In this document: piece by piece, positions 27,359 through 36,111 of the stretch | Position numbering within the stretch: the stretch's first letter is position 1 | Layout: the number at the start of each line of letters is the position of its first letter | Assembly (NCBI GenBank): GCA_050258035.1 | Contig: JBLMYA010000022.1 | Coordinates: forward strand, 1-64,000 | DNA length: 64,000 nt | Source of the DNA: DATBLE01 sp050258035 | Lineage (GTDB): Bacteria; Actinomycetota; Thermoleophilia; Gaiellales; Gaiellaceae | Reading direction: 5' to 3' | The notes under the pieces: model-generated | The model's input: the letters and a program-made list of their open reading frames with translations, nothing else | Databases searched by the model: none | Told to the model about the DNA's origin: nothing | Translations under genes and position numbers: made by a program

Positions 27359-28266
27359 GCGCACCGGAGGGATTCGCGGCGAGACCCGCGAGGAGCGCCG
27401 ACGCCGAGGTGATCGCCGACTTGATGAACGTGGTGGACCGGTCTCACCTCGAGGAGCCGGACACGGTCGACGCGGACGAGGTCAGGAGCTGGTGGACGCG
27501 CCTCGACCTGAAGCGGGACTCGCGCGTCTACCTCGATGCGTCGGGTCGTCTTGCGGCCGCCGGAACCGTCTACGCGCGCAACGACGGCATCCTCGACCTC
27601 GACGCGTATGTCCATCCCGACCTGCTCGGGCATGGGCTGGGAGCCGCGATGGTCGACTGGCTCGAAGCGGAAGCGTCGCGTCGGAGTATGCCCGAGGTGC
27701 GCTCGGTCGCGCTTGCGGCGGACCGGCATGCGGCGCAGCTCCTCACTGCACGTGGCTTCGCTCCCGTGCGGCACTTCTACCGGATGGCGATCGACCTCAC
27801 CGCGCCGCCCCCCGACCCGGAGTGGCCTCCCGGCTTCGACGTCTCCGTGTTCCAGCCCGGGGAGGAGGAGCTCCTGCGCCGAGTGATGGAGGAAGCCTTC
27901 TCCGAGCACTGGGGCTACGAGCCCGACGATCTCGACCACTGGCGGCGGACCGTGTTCGAAACGCCCTGGTGGGACCCCTCGCTCGTATACCTCGTTCGCG
28001 AGGGTGACGAGGTCGCCGCCGCCGAGATCAACTCCGTCCGCCTCGGCAGCGGGTGGGTCGGTTCGCTCGGCACGCGCAAGCCGTGGCGGGGTCGCGGGCT
28101 CGGTCGCGCCCTGCTCCTGACCGCGTTCGGCGAGCTCTACCGGCGTGGTGAGACTCGGGTCGCCCTCGGCGTCGATGCCGGCAACGAGACCGGCGCCACG
28201 CAGCTCTACGAGAACGTCGGCATGCGGATCGCCTGGCAGGCCGACGTCTACGAGAAGCACCTGTAG
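27355..28266 (+). CDS. Tandem-GNAT acetyltransferase
   Basis: Two GNAT domains in one chain of 303 residues. The first covers roughly 1-150, with LDLDAYVHPDLLGHGLGAAMVDWLEAEA as its core. The second covers about 155-303 with an intact acyl-CoA loop, GTRKPWRGRGLGRALLLTAFGELYRRG, and ends with LGVDAGNETGATQLYENVGM. The architecture is like mycothiol synthase MshD and Eis-type relatives, but no motif decides the substrate. GTG start overlapping the HAD gene (GTGA). Confidence 0.85.
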   Translation: MSAPEGFAARPARSADAEVIADLMNVVDRSHLEEPDTVDADEVRSWWTRLDLKRDSRVYLDASGRLAAAGTVYARNDGILDLDAYVHPDLLGHGLGAAMVDWLEAEASRRSMPEVRSVALAADRHAAQLLTARGFAPVRHFYRMAIDLTAPPPDPEWPPGFDVSVFQPGEEELLRRVMEEAFSEHWGYEPDDLDHWRRTVFETPWWDPSLVYLVREGDEVAAAEINSVRLGSGWVGSLGTRKPWRGRGLGRALLLTAFGELYRRGETRVALGVDAGNETGATQLYENVGMRIAWQADVYEKHL

Positions 28267-28276
28267 CCTGGGGCCG

Positions 28277-29056
28277 ATGTCGCGGCTGCGCGCGAAGTGC
28301 CCCTACTGCCGGACGTACACCGCGGTGGCGATCGGCCCGTCGTACGAGTGCCACGCGTGCGGACGAGAGTACGCGGCGGGAATCGTGCGTGTGCCGCGGG
28401 CCTGGGGAACGGGCGGCGAGGGCATGGTCGAGGCCGCCGCCGCGCTCGACCTGCCGTATCCGGAGGCGGCGGTCGTGGCAGAGGAGACCCTGGACGATCA
28501 GACGCTCGCCGTCGCCTCCGAGCTACCCGAGCGGCCGCTCGTCCTCGGCGGCTGCTGCTGCTCGCACATCGGGGCGGTCGAGGCACTCGCGACGCGCCAT
28601 GACCGCCTGGCACTCGTCTGGATCGACGCCCACGGCGACCTGAACACCCCGGAGACGTCGCCGTCCGGCAACGCCTGGGGGATGTCGTTGAGGATGATCC
28701 TCGACGGGGGCGCGGTCGACTCCGCCGACGTCGCCCTGGTGGGCGCCCGAGACCTCGATCCACCGGAGCGCGACTTCATCCGGCAGAGCGGCGTGCATGC
28801 CGGCGCGACCGCGATCGAGCCGGCGCTCGAGGGTACCGACGCGGTCTACGTCGCCGTCGACGCAGACGGGCTCGACGAGACCGAGGTCGCCGCCTTCATG
28901 CCCGTCACGGGTGGCATTCCGGTTGCCGACGCCGCCGATCTTCTGCGCCGGATCTCCGAGAACGGAACCGTGGCCGGAGTCGGGCTGGCCGGGTTCCTCG
29001 CCGATCCTGTCAACCTCGAGCCCGCCACGCGGCTCTGCGCGGCGGTAGGCCTGTAA
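28277..29056 (+). CDS. Ureohydrolase (arginase/agmatinase)-fold protein with N-terminal zinc ribbon
   Basis: The first 35 residues form a rubredoxin-like zinc ribbon (CPYCRTYT and CHACGREY), unusual for the ureohydrolase family. The rest resembles arginase/agmatinase: LVWIDAHGDLNTPETSPSGN holds the DAHxD metal motif, and VYVAVDADGLDETE corresponds to the SxDxDxxDP motif but lacks its proline. The first metal motif, normally GGDHS, reads GGCCCSHIG, with three cysteines in a row. Whether it binds two manganese ions and hydrolyses a guanidino substrate is open. The ATG is eleven bases after the GNAT gene. Confidence 0.75.
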   Translation: MSRLRAKCPYCRTYTAVAIGPSYECHACGREYAAGIVRVPRAWGTGGEGMVEAAAALDLPYPEAAVVAEETLDDQTLAVASELPERPLVLGGCCCSHIGAVEALATRHDRLALVWIDAHGDLNTPETSPSGNAWGMSLRMILDGGAVDSADVALVGARDLDPPERDFIRQSGVHAGATAIEPALEGTDAVYVAVDADGLDETEVAAFMPVTGGIPVADAADLLRRISENGTVAGVGLAGFLADPVNLEPATRLCAAVGL

Positions 29057-29094
29057 CCGTTCGGCGGCCGGGCCGGGTCTAAGATCACGACCCA

Positions 29095-29946
29095 ATGGCG
29101 GACACCCGCATCGACGTCTCGATCGAGCAGAAGGGGATCTCGACCGCCGCCGGCGAGGCCCGGAAGCACCCGAACACCTGCCCGTCCTGCGGGTCGCACT
29201 ACCGCGACGACGAGCTCGAGCGCCACCTCTCTGTGTGCCCGCAGTGCGGTCACCACTTCCCGATCGGCGCGCGCGAGCGCATCGAGCACCTCGCCGACCC
29301 GGGGTCGTTCGCCGAGGAGGATGCAGACCTCCGGTCGAGCGATCCGCTCGGGTTCTTCGACCTCCGGCCGTACCGGGAGCGGCTGGCGGAGGCCGAGCTG
29401 AAGACCGGGGAAGGGGACGCGGTCGTGATCGGACGCGCCGAGATCGAGGGGTTGCCCTGCCAGCTCTCCGTGATGGACTTCGGTTTCATGGGCGGCTCGA
29501 TGGGCAGCGTGGTCGGCGAGAAGTTCGTCCGCGCCTGCGAGCAGGCGGTCGCGCGGCGGCTGCCGCTCGTGTCGGTGACCTCGTCGGGGGGCGCGCGCAT
29601 GCAGGAAGGGATCCTGTCCCTGATGCAGCTGCCGAAGACGGTGTGCGCGGTCGAGGACCTGCACGACGCGCGCTGCGCGCTGATCAACGTGTTCGCGCAC
29701 CCGACCACCGCGGGCGTGCTCGCCAGCTTCGCCAGTCTCGGCGACGTCACGGTCGCCGAGCCCGGTGCACTGATCTCGTTCACCGGCCCCCGGGTCGTCC
29801 AGCAGACGACCAGGGAGAGGCTGCCCGACGACTTCGGTCTCGCGGAGTCGAACCTGCGCTTCGGCCACCTCGACGGCATCGTCCAGCGGCCGGCACTGCG
29901 GCCGTACGTCGGGCGGGTCCTCCGTCTCTTCGCCAATGCCCGGTGA
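29095..29946 (+). CDS. accD: Acetyl-CoA carboxylase carboxyltransferase subunit beta
   Basis: The beta subunit of the carboxyltransferase that makes malonyl-CoA. An amino-terminal four-cysteine zinc ribbon (CPSCGSHYRDDE, CPQCGHHF) precedes the crotonase-fold domain with SVMDFGFMGGSMGSVVGEKF, SSGGARMQEGILSLMQ and NVFAHPTTAGVLASFA. At 283 residues it is standard. It overlaps accA by eleven bases, the stop of accD lying inside accA. Supplies substrate to the fab gene products encoded just upstream. Confidence 0.95.
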   Translation: MADTRIDVSIEQKGISTAAGEARKHPNTCPSCGSHYRDDELERHLSVCPQCGHHFPIGARERIEHLADPGSFAEEDADLRSSDPLGFFDLRPYRERLAEAELKTGEGDAVVIGRAEIEGLPCQLSVMDFGFMGGSMGSVVGEKFVRACEQAVARRLPLVSVTSSGGARMQEGILSLMQLPKTVCAVEDLHDARCALINVFAHPTTAGVLASFASLGDVTVAEPGALISFTGPRVVQQTTRERLPDDFGLAESNLRFGHLDGIVQRPALRPYVGRVLRLFANAR

Positions 29947-30868
29947 GGCCGAGCACCGCCTGCGCGAGCGCCTCTCCAGGCTGAGGAACCTGTCGCTGCT
30001 CGGGGGCACGAAGCTCTCGGGCGAGCTCGAGCGGCTCCAGCGCCAGCTCGACCAGCTCGAGGCGGAGCCGACCGACGAGGACATCTGGCGCTCGGTCGAG
30101 CTCGCGCGCCACCCGGACCGGCCCTACACGCTCGACTACGTCCACAGGCTGCTCGACGACTGGGTCGAACTGCACGGCGACCGTGGCCGAGCCGACGACG
30201 GGGCGATGGTCGCAGGGCTGGGCAGCTTCGACGGTCGAACGGTCGTGCTCGTCGGGATGCAGAAGGGCCGCGACATCCAGGAGCGGACGAAGCGTCAGTT
30301 CGGCATGCCCTACCCCGAGGGCTACCGGAAGGCAATGCGCGCGATGGAGCTCGCCGACCGGCACGGCTTCCCGGTGATCAGCCTGGTGGACACGCCGGGC
30401 GCCTACCCCGGCGTCGCCGCCGAGCAGCACGGTCAGGGTGGGACGATCGCCGCCTCGCAGGCGCTGATGGCGCGGATCGAGGTGCCGATCGTCGCCTGCG
30501 TGATCGGCGAGGGCGGCTCCGGCGGTGCGATCGCGATCGCGCTCGCCGACACGGTCCTGATGCAGGAGAACGCGATCTACTCGGTGATCTCTCCGGAAGG
30601 CTGCGCGGCGATCCTCTGGCGCGACGCCGGCGAGGCACGAAAAGCGGCCGCCGCGTTCAAGCCCGACGCCGCGCACTGCCTCGAGCTGGGGGTGATCGAC
30701 GCGATCGTCCCCGAGCCGGCCGGAGGGGCCCAGAACAACTGGAAGGAGGCCGCGCGGCTGCTCGGAGAGTCGCTGAACGAGGCTCTCGACGACCTCGAGG
30801 GGTCCTCGGGCCCGGACCTCGTGCGCCGGCGGCGGGCGAAGTACCGCGGTATGGGCGTCTTCGCGTAA
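29936..30868 (+). CDS. accA: Acetyl-CoA carboxylase carboxyltransferase subunit alpha
   Basis: The alpha subunit of acetyl-CoA carboxylase carboxyltransferase. ELERLQRQLDQLE near the amino end is the family coiled region; the crotonase core includes LHGDRGRADDGAMVAGL, MPYPEGYRKAMRAMELADRHG, LVDTPGAYPGVAAEQHGQG and IGEGGSGGAIAIALADTVLM. At 310 residues it is full length. Separate AccA and AccD subunits are the proteobacterial/firmicute arrangement; most Actinomycetes use fused AccD-type subunits, so this supports a deep-branching actinobacterial lineage. Confidence 0.94.
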   Translation: MPGEAEHRLRERLSRLRNLSLLGGTKLSGELERLQRQLDQLEAEPTDEDIWRSVELARHPDRPYTLDYVHRLLDDWVELHGDRGRADDGAMVAGLGSFDGRTVVLVGMQKGRDIQERTKRQFGMPYPEGYRKAMRAMELADRHGFPVISLVDTPGAYPGVAAEQHGQGGTIAASQALMARIEVPIVACVIGEGGSGGAIAIALADTVLMQENAIYSVISPEGCAAILWRDAGEARKAAAAFKPDAAHCLELGVIDAIVPEPAGGAQNNWKEAARLLGESLNEALDDLEGSSGPDLVRRRRAKYRGMGVFA

Positions 30869-31007
30869 CTACCCCGTTTTCCTGGGATATTCCACACTCT
30901 CCACAGGCTTTTCCCCGACCGCCAACCCGACTTTTCCACCGTTTCAACATGTTTCTCGACCCCGATCGACACGATTTGCACGTGGTATTCACGGGGAGGA
31001 CGGCGAT
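30869..31007 (+). other. Intergenic region with DnaA-box-like cluster before ligD
   Basis: This 139-bp gap is noticeably richer in A/T than the flanking genes. TATTCCACA (30888-30896) and CTCTCCACA (30897-30905) stand head to tail, each 7/9 to the DnaA box, and TTTTCCACC follows at 30932-30940. These resemble the variants at the origin. The ligD ribosome-binding site GGGGAGGA is at 30993-31000. No hairpin with a T-tract is seen after accA. Confidence 0.45.
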
Positions 31008-33392
31008 GTGGCGAAGCGCGACCTGACCGCCTACCGGCGCAAGCGCGATCCCTCGCGGACTCCCGAGCCGATGCCTACCGCCGAGGACACCGCGCAGAGC
31101 CCGGCGCCGCGAGCCCAGCGTGGCTCGCGCAAGCGGGGGAAGCAGCCGATCTTCGTCGTTCAGCGGCACGACGCGAGGCGGCTGCACTACGACTTCCGCC
31201 TGGAGCGTGACGGGGCGCTGGCCAGCTGGGCGGTGCCGAAGGGAGTCCCCCTCGAGCCGGGCCGGCGCGCGCTCGCCGTCCACGTCGAGGACCACCCGCT
31301 CGACTACGCGACGTTCGAGGGCGAGATCCCGAAGGGCCAGTACGGCGCGGGCACGGTCGAGATCTGGGACACGGGCACGTACGAGCTGGTGGAGGAGAAG
31401 AAGGACGGCGGCCTCACCGTCCGACTCGACGGCAGCCGCCTCCAGGGTCTGTGGACGCTGGTTCCGGCGAGACTGGACGGCGACCCGAAGAACTGGCTGC
31501 TGATCCGGAAACGTGGCAACGGTGACCCCGAGGGTGAGAGTCGTTCTCAGTCTCGATACCGGCCGATGCTGGCCACGCCCGCCGAGAAGGTTCCCCCTGG
31601 ACCCGGGTGGCTGTTCGAGGTCAAGTGGGACGGGTATCGCGCGCTTGCGTACCTCAGGCGAGGCGAGCCGACGCTCGTCAGCCGCAACGGCAACGATCTC
31701 ACCGATCGCTTCCGCGGAATCGCGAACGCGATTCCGCGGAGCACGACGACACCCGATTGCGTGCTCGACGGAGAGGTGTGCGCCCTCGACGACGACGGCC
31801 GGCCGAGCTTCTCGGCGATGCAGCAGGCCAAGCCGGGCACGCCGATCGTCTACGAGGTCTTCGACGTTCTCGAGGCCGACGGGGAACCGATCGTCGACCT
31901 GGCGCTCCGCGAGCGGCGCGCGCGGCTCGAGCGCCTGCTCGACGGGCAGAGCTCGACGGTCAGGCTCTCGGAGACCTTCGAGGACGGCCACGCGCTGCTC
32001 GAGGCGGCGAAGAAGCAGCGCCTGGAGGGGATCGTCGCGAAGCGGGTCGACTCGCCGTACCGGCAGGGAAAGCGCACGCGCGACTGGCTGAAGATCAAGA
32101 CGCACGGCCGCCAGGAGTTCGTCATCGCCGGGTACACGAAGGGCCGGGGTCGGCGGGCCGGCCGGTTCGGCTCGCTCGTCCTCGGCGTCTGGCGCGGCGG
32201 CCGGCTCGCCTACGTCGGCAACGTCGGCACCGGGTTCACGGACCGGGTGATCGACGACCTCCTCACCGAGCTGCGACCGCTGGAGCAGGTGGAGAGCCCG
32301 TTCGCGGTCGTTCCGAAGATGCCGAAGGTGCGGAAGGCGGACGTGGTCTGGGTGCGCCCGGAGCTGGTCTGCGAGGTCGAGTTCGCCGAGTGGACGCACG
32401 ACGGTCGGCTGCGCGCGCCGTCGTTCCAGGGGCTGCGCGAGGACAAGCCGGCGCGAGAGGTGCACCGCGAGGAGCCGCTCCCGACCGAGATCCGCGCCGG
32501 CAGGCGCGTGCTGAAGCTCTCGAACCTGGACAAGGTCTTCTTCCCCGAGGACAGGATCACGAAGGGGGACCTGCTCGCTTACTACCGGGCCGTTGCGCCG
32601 GTGATCCTGCCGCACGTGCGCGACCGGCCCTTCACCATGAAGCGCTACCCCGACGGGATCGAAGGCGGCCATTTCTTCCAGAAGGACGCGCCGGTGCACA
32701 TGCCGGAGTGGATCCCGACGCGCGAGTTCGAGGTCTCCACGCGCGAGTCGCCGCGGCGGCGGCGGAAGATCCGCGCGCCGCTCGTGAACGACGAACTCGC
32801 GTTGCTCTGGATGGTGAACATGGGCTGCATCGACCTGAACACGTGGTACTCGCGGGTGGACAGGCCGGAGCGGCCGGACTTCGTCCTCTTCGACCTCGAC
32901 CCGGCGGCCGACGCCGGCTTCCCCGAGGTGATCGAGGTCGCGCTGCTCGTCAAAGACGTCCTCGACGCCCTGGGCCTCGTCGGGTTCGCGAAGACGAGCG
33001 GGAGCGACGGGATGCACGTCCTCGTCCCGGTCGAGCGGCGGTACGGGTTCGACGGGACCCGCGAGTTCGCCGAGATCGTCGCGGGGACGCTCGCCCGGAC
33101 CCACCGTGGCCTGGTGACGACCGAGTGGTCGAAGGCCAAGCGGCGCGGCGTCCTGATCGACGCGAATCAGAACGGCGAGGGGAAGACGATCGCTTCGGTC
33201 TACTCGGTGCGTCCGCACCGCGGGGTGCCGGTCTCGACTCCCCTGCGCTGGGACGAGGTACGGCCGGGGCTCGATCCGCTGGCGTTCGGGACCGAGGAGG
33301 TCCTGGCCAGGATCGAGCGCCACGGCGACCTGTTCGAGGGCGTTCTGACCACGCGCCAGAGCCTCGGTTCTGCACTCGCATCGATTCGCTGA
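31008..33392 (+). CDS. ligD: Multifunctional ATP-dependent DNA ligase LigD
   Basis: LigD repairs double-strand breaks by non-homologous end joining. Domain order is phosphoesterase, ligase, polymerase. Residues about 45-165 are the 3'-phosphoesterase domain (FVVQRHDARRLHYDFRLE, HVEDHPLDYATFEGEIPKG). The ligase domain has Lys-206 in EVKWDGYRAL and GIVAKRVDSPYRQGKR. The carboxy-terminal primase-like polymerase begins near residue 500 (LKLSNLDKVFFPE) and has LFDLDPAAD and TSGSDGMHVLVPV. The GTG has a strong GGGGAGGA site eight bases upstream. Its partner Ku is not encoded in this window. Confidence 0.95.
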   Translation: MAKRDLTAYRRKRDPSRTPEPMPTAEDTAQSPAPRAQRGSRKRGKQPIFVVQRHDARRLHYDFRLERDGALASWAVPKGVPLEPGRRALAVHVEDHPLDYATFEGEIPKGQYGAGTVEIWDTGTYELVEEKKDGGLTVRLDGSRLQGLWTLVPARLDGDPKNWLLIRKRGNGDPEGESRSQSRYRPMLATPAEKVPPGPGWLFEVKWDGYRALAYLRRGEPTLVSRNGNDLTDRFRGIANAIPRSTTTPDCVLDGEVCALDDDGRPSFSAMQQAKPGTPIVYEVFDVLEADGEPIVDLALRERRARLERLLDGQSSTVRLSETFEDGHALLEAAKKQRLEGIVAKRVDSPYRQGKRTRDWLKIKTHGRQEFVIAGYTKGRGRRAGRFGSLVLGVWRGGRLAYVGNVGTGFTDRVIDDLLTELRPLEQVESPFAVVPKMPKVRKADVVWVRPELVCEVEFAEWTHDGRLRAPSFQGLREDKPAREVHREEPLPTEIRAGRRVLKLSNLDKVFFPEDRITKGDLLAYYRAVAPVILPHVRDRPFTMKRYPDGIEGGHFFQKDAPVHMPEWIPTREFEVSTRESPRRRRKIRAPLVNDELALLWMVNMGCIDLNTWYSRVDRPERPDFVLFDLDPAADAGFPEVIEVALLVKDVLDALGLVGFAKTSGSDGMHVLVPVERRYGFDGTREFAEIVAGTLARTHRGLVTTEWSKAKRRGVLIDANQNGEGKTIASVYSVRPHRGVPVSTPLRWDEVRPGLDPLAFGTEEVLARIERHGDLFEGVLTTRQSLGSALASIR

Positions 33393-33425
33393 GGGAGCCT
33401 GGACGGCGACGGCGGCGCTGCGGCC

Positions 33426-34679
33426 TCAGTCGAGCCGCCGGGGGTGGCCGAGCGTCCCCAGCTCGGCGATGTCGCGGCGGAAGAGCAGCGCCACCGTCCA
33501 GTCGACGACCACCCGGAGCTTCCGCGAGAAGAGCGGGAGCTGGTACAGGTGGTACGTCCTGGTCACGAACCACCCGGGGAACCCCCGGAGCCTCAGGCCC
33601 AGAACGTCGGCGATCCCCTTGTACCGTCCGAGGGTTGCCACCTGTCCGAGCATGCGGTAGCGATAGGCCTCCGGCTCGCCCGCGAGGTTCTTCGCCAGAC
33701 GCCGCGCCTGCCTGAGCGCGTGCTGAGAGGTCGGCGGATCCGGCCGTCCCGGCGTGGCGAGATTCGGAACGGCGGCGCAGTCGCCGAGCGCCCAGACACC
33801 CTCCCGGCCGGGGACGCGCAGGTGCTCGTCGACGGGAACGCGACCGCGGTCGTCGAGCGGCAGGCCGAGCAGATCCAGGTCGGGGCTCGGCGCCACCCCC
33901 GCCGTCCAGACGAGGGTCGCGGTCTCGATCCGGGTACCGTCAGAGAGCAGGACGCCGCGGTCGTCGGCCGATTCGAGCCGCGTGGAGACATGGATCTCGA
34001 CGCCGCGCCTGCTCAGCTGGGCGGCTGCGTAGTCCCCGAGCCTGGTCGGGATCTCGGGGAGGATCTTCGGCGCCGCGTCGACGAGCACCCAGCGCTGCGG
34101 CACACCGCGGAGGCCGGGGTAGTGGCGGAGGGCGTCGCGCACGAGATCGGAGAGCTCGGCGAGCGCCTCCACCCCGGCGTAGCCGGCACCGACGAAGACG
34201 AACGTGAGACGGCGGGCTGCGTCCTCGCGCGTGCGCGACTCGTCCGCCGCTTCCAGCTGGCGGAGGACGTGGTTGCGGAGGGCGATCGCGTCGGCGAGGT
34301 CGCGAAAGCCGTACCCGTGGTCGGCGAGGCCGGGAACGGGCAGCACCCGCGAGACCGAGCCGAGCGCGAGGACGAGATCCTCGTACACGAGCTCGAACGG
34401 CCCGTCGAGCCCTTCGACCGTGACCGTCTTGCGCGTGTCGTCGAGGCCGACGGCCCGGCCGAGCACGAGCTCTGCCCGGGGGCACATCACCCGAAGCGGG
34501 ACGACGACGTGCCGCGGCTCGAGCGTCCCCGAGGCCGCCTCCGGCAGGAGCGGCGTGAACAGCATGAAGTTCTCCGGGCTGACGATCGTCGCCCCGCGCC
34601 GGCCGAGCAGGCGTGCGACGACCGAGCCGGCAAAGCCGCCGCCGGCGATCAGCGTCCCTCCGCGTGCCCGCCGCTCCAC
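33426..34679 (-). CDS. ndh: Type II NADH:quinone oxidoreductase (NDH-2)
   Basis: A single-subunit FAD enzyme that passes electrons from NADH to quinone without proton pumping. Two Rossmann loops are visible: TLIAGGGFAGSVVARLLGRR for FAD and FVFVGAGYAGVEALAEL for NADH. The FAD-ring loop is GVWALGDCAAVPN. The carboxy-terminal membrane-binding region is GFPGWFVTRTYHLYQLPLFSRKLRVVVDWTVALLF. GTG at 34679 is chosen because the FAD loop then begins at about residue 10. The gene diverges from the KdpD-like kinase with only 49 bp between starts. Confidence 0.92.
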   Translation of the reverse strand: MERRARGGTLIAGGGFAGSVVARLLGRRGATIVSPENFMLFTPLLPEAASGTLEPRHVVVPLRVMCPRAELVLGRAVGLDDTRKTVTVEGLDGPFELVYEDLVLALGSVSRVLPVPGLADHGYGFRDLADAIALRNHVLRQLEAADESRTREDAARRLTFVFVGAGYAGVEALAELSDLVRDALRHYPGLRGVPQRWVLVDAAPKILPEIPTRLGDYAAAQLSRRGVEIHVSTRLESADDRGVLLSDGTRIETATLVWTAGVAPSPDLDLLGLPLDDRGRVPVDEHLRVPGREGVWALGDCAAVPNLATPGRPDPPTSQHALRQARRLAKNLAGEPEAYRYRMLGQVATLGRYKGIADVLGLRLRGFPGWFVTRTYHLYQLPLFSRKLRVVVDWTVALLFRRDIAELGTLGHPRRLD

Positions 34680-34728
34680 CCTCGTAGCTTTCCAGCCGCG
34701 GGCCCGTCCCGGCGGTACCGTTGCGGGC

Positions 34729-36111
34729 ATGAAGAGCGGTCGCGCGCGGAGTCTCCTGCTGGCGACCGTCGCCAGTGCCGGCGCGGTTGCGGTCGTCACC
34801 GTGGTGATCGCCGTGATCGAGCCGCACGTGCCCGTGCTCAGCCTGGGCGTGCTCTACATCTTCGCCGTCCTGCCCGTGGCGGTGGTCTGGGGACTGCGGT
34901 TCGCGGTGCCCGTCTCGGTGGCGAGCATGCTCGCGTTCAACTGGTTCTTCCTGCCGCCTCGCCACACCCTCTCCCTGGCGGACGGCGAGAACTGGTTCGC
35001 GCTTGCCGTCTACCTGGCGACGGCGATCGTCGTCAGTCACCTGGCCGCGGGCGCGCGGAGGCGGGCGATCACCGCGGAGCAGCGCGAACGCGAGTCGGCG
35101 CTGCTGGCCGATCTTGCCGCGGAGCTCCTGGCCGGGAGGAAGCTCGAGGACGAGGTCGGCGAGATCGCCGGCCGTGCCGCCCGGGTTCTCGGTGTGGGGT
35201 CGGCGACGATCGAGCTCGGCCCGACGCGGCGGAGCGATCCGACGACAGCCCCGTACGCGCTGGAGGTCTCTGGCCAGCAGGTCGGGACGATCTACACGCC
35301 CGCGGACGCCGATCCGGACGTCGACGTGCGGCACCGCTTCCTGCCGGCCCTCGCGGCCCTGCTCGCGGTCGCGTCCGAGCGCGAGCGGCTCGAGAGCGAG
35401 GCGCTCGAGGCCGAGATGCTGCGGCGCAGCGATCTCGTCAAGACCACGCTGCTCCGCGCCGTCTCCCACGACCTTCGGTCTCCTCTGACCGGCATCCGGA
35501 CCGCGATCGGGGCTCTCCAGAACGCGACGCTGAGCCTGACGGCCGCCGATCGGCGCGAGCTGCTGGACACGATCGAGGTCGAGTCGGGCCGCCTCGACCG
35601 TCTCGTCGCCGACCTCCTCGACCTGTCGCGCCTCGAAGCCGGTGCGGCGCCTCCGGAGACGGAGGCGTGGGATCTGGCCGACCTCGTCCGTCAGACGGTG
35701 CAGACCCTCGACGGACACGAGCGCGTCGAGATCGCGGGGGAGACCCCGGTCGTCGAGGTGGACGCGAACCAGCTCCAGCGCGCGCTCGCGAACCTGATCG
35801 AGAACGCGCTCAAGTTCTCGCCGGTCGGGGCGCCCGTACACGTCCGTATCACCGCGACGCGGAAGGAGGCGATCGTCCGGGTGGTCGACCAGGGGCCGGG
35901 GCTCGAGCCGGGCGAGCTCGAGCGCGTCTTCGACCCGTTCCACCGCCGCGCGGGCGATCCGCGAGCGGGCGCCGGTCTCGGCCTGGCGATCGCGCGCGGG
36001 TTCGTCGAGGCGAACGGGGGACGGGTCTGGGCGGAGTCGCGCCCGGGGCAGGGAGCGACGTTCGCGATCGCGCTCCCGGCCGTGGCCGTCCCGGTGGGCA
36101 TCGGGGCGTGA
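34729..36111 (+). CDS. kdpD: KdpD-like sensor histidine kinase, C-terminal half only
   Basis: Corresponds to the carboxy-terminal half of KdpD. Residues about 10-110 form the four-helix DUF4118 membrane region (PVLSLGVLYIFAVLPVAVVWG, FNWFFLPPRHTLSL). A GAF-like segment follows to about 220, then HisKA with phospho-acceptor His-247 in AVSHDLRSPLTGIRTAIG, and the ATPase domain with NLIENALKFSPVG and GAGLGLAIARGFVEANGG. The usual amino-terminal KdpD/USP module is absent; it is encoded separately after kdpB. The stop overlaps kdpE. It should sense K+ limitation or osmotic stress and phosphorylate KdpE. Confidence 0.88.
   Translation: MKSGRARSLLLATVASAGAVAVVTVVIAVIEPHVPVLSLGVLYIFAVLPVAVVWGLRFAVPVSVASMLAFNWFFLPPRHTLSLADGENWFALAVYLATAIVVSHLAAGARRRAITAEQRERESALLADLAAELLAGRKLEDEVGEIAGRAARVLGVGSATIELGPTRRSDPTTAPYALEVSGQQVGTIYTPADADPDVDVRHRFLPALAALLAVASERERLESEALEAEMLRRSDLVKTTLLRAVSHDLRSPLTGIRTAIGALQNATLSLTAADRRELLDTIEVESGRLDRLVADLLDLSRLEAGAAPPETEAWDLADLVRQTVQTLDGHERVEIAGETPVVEVDANQLQRALANLIENALKFSPVGAPVHVRITATRKEAIVRVVDQGPGLEPGELERVFDPFHRRAGDPRAGAGLGLAIARGFVEANGGRVWAESRPGQGATFAIALPAVAVPVGIGA

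Noticed and set aside
30977..30994. Possible parS site around a CACGTG core before ligD
   Set aside because: Only the central six bases match; the flanking bases do not fit TGTTTCACGTGAAACA, and CACGTG is common in high-GC DNA.
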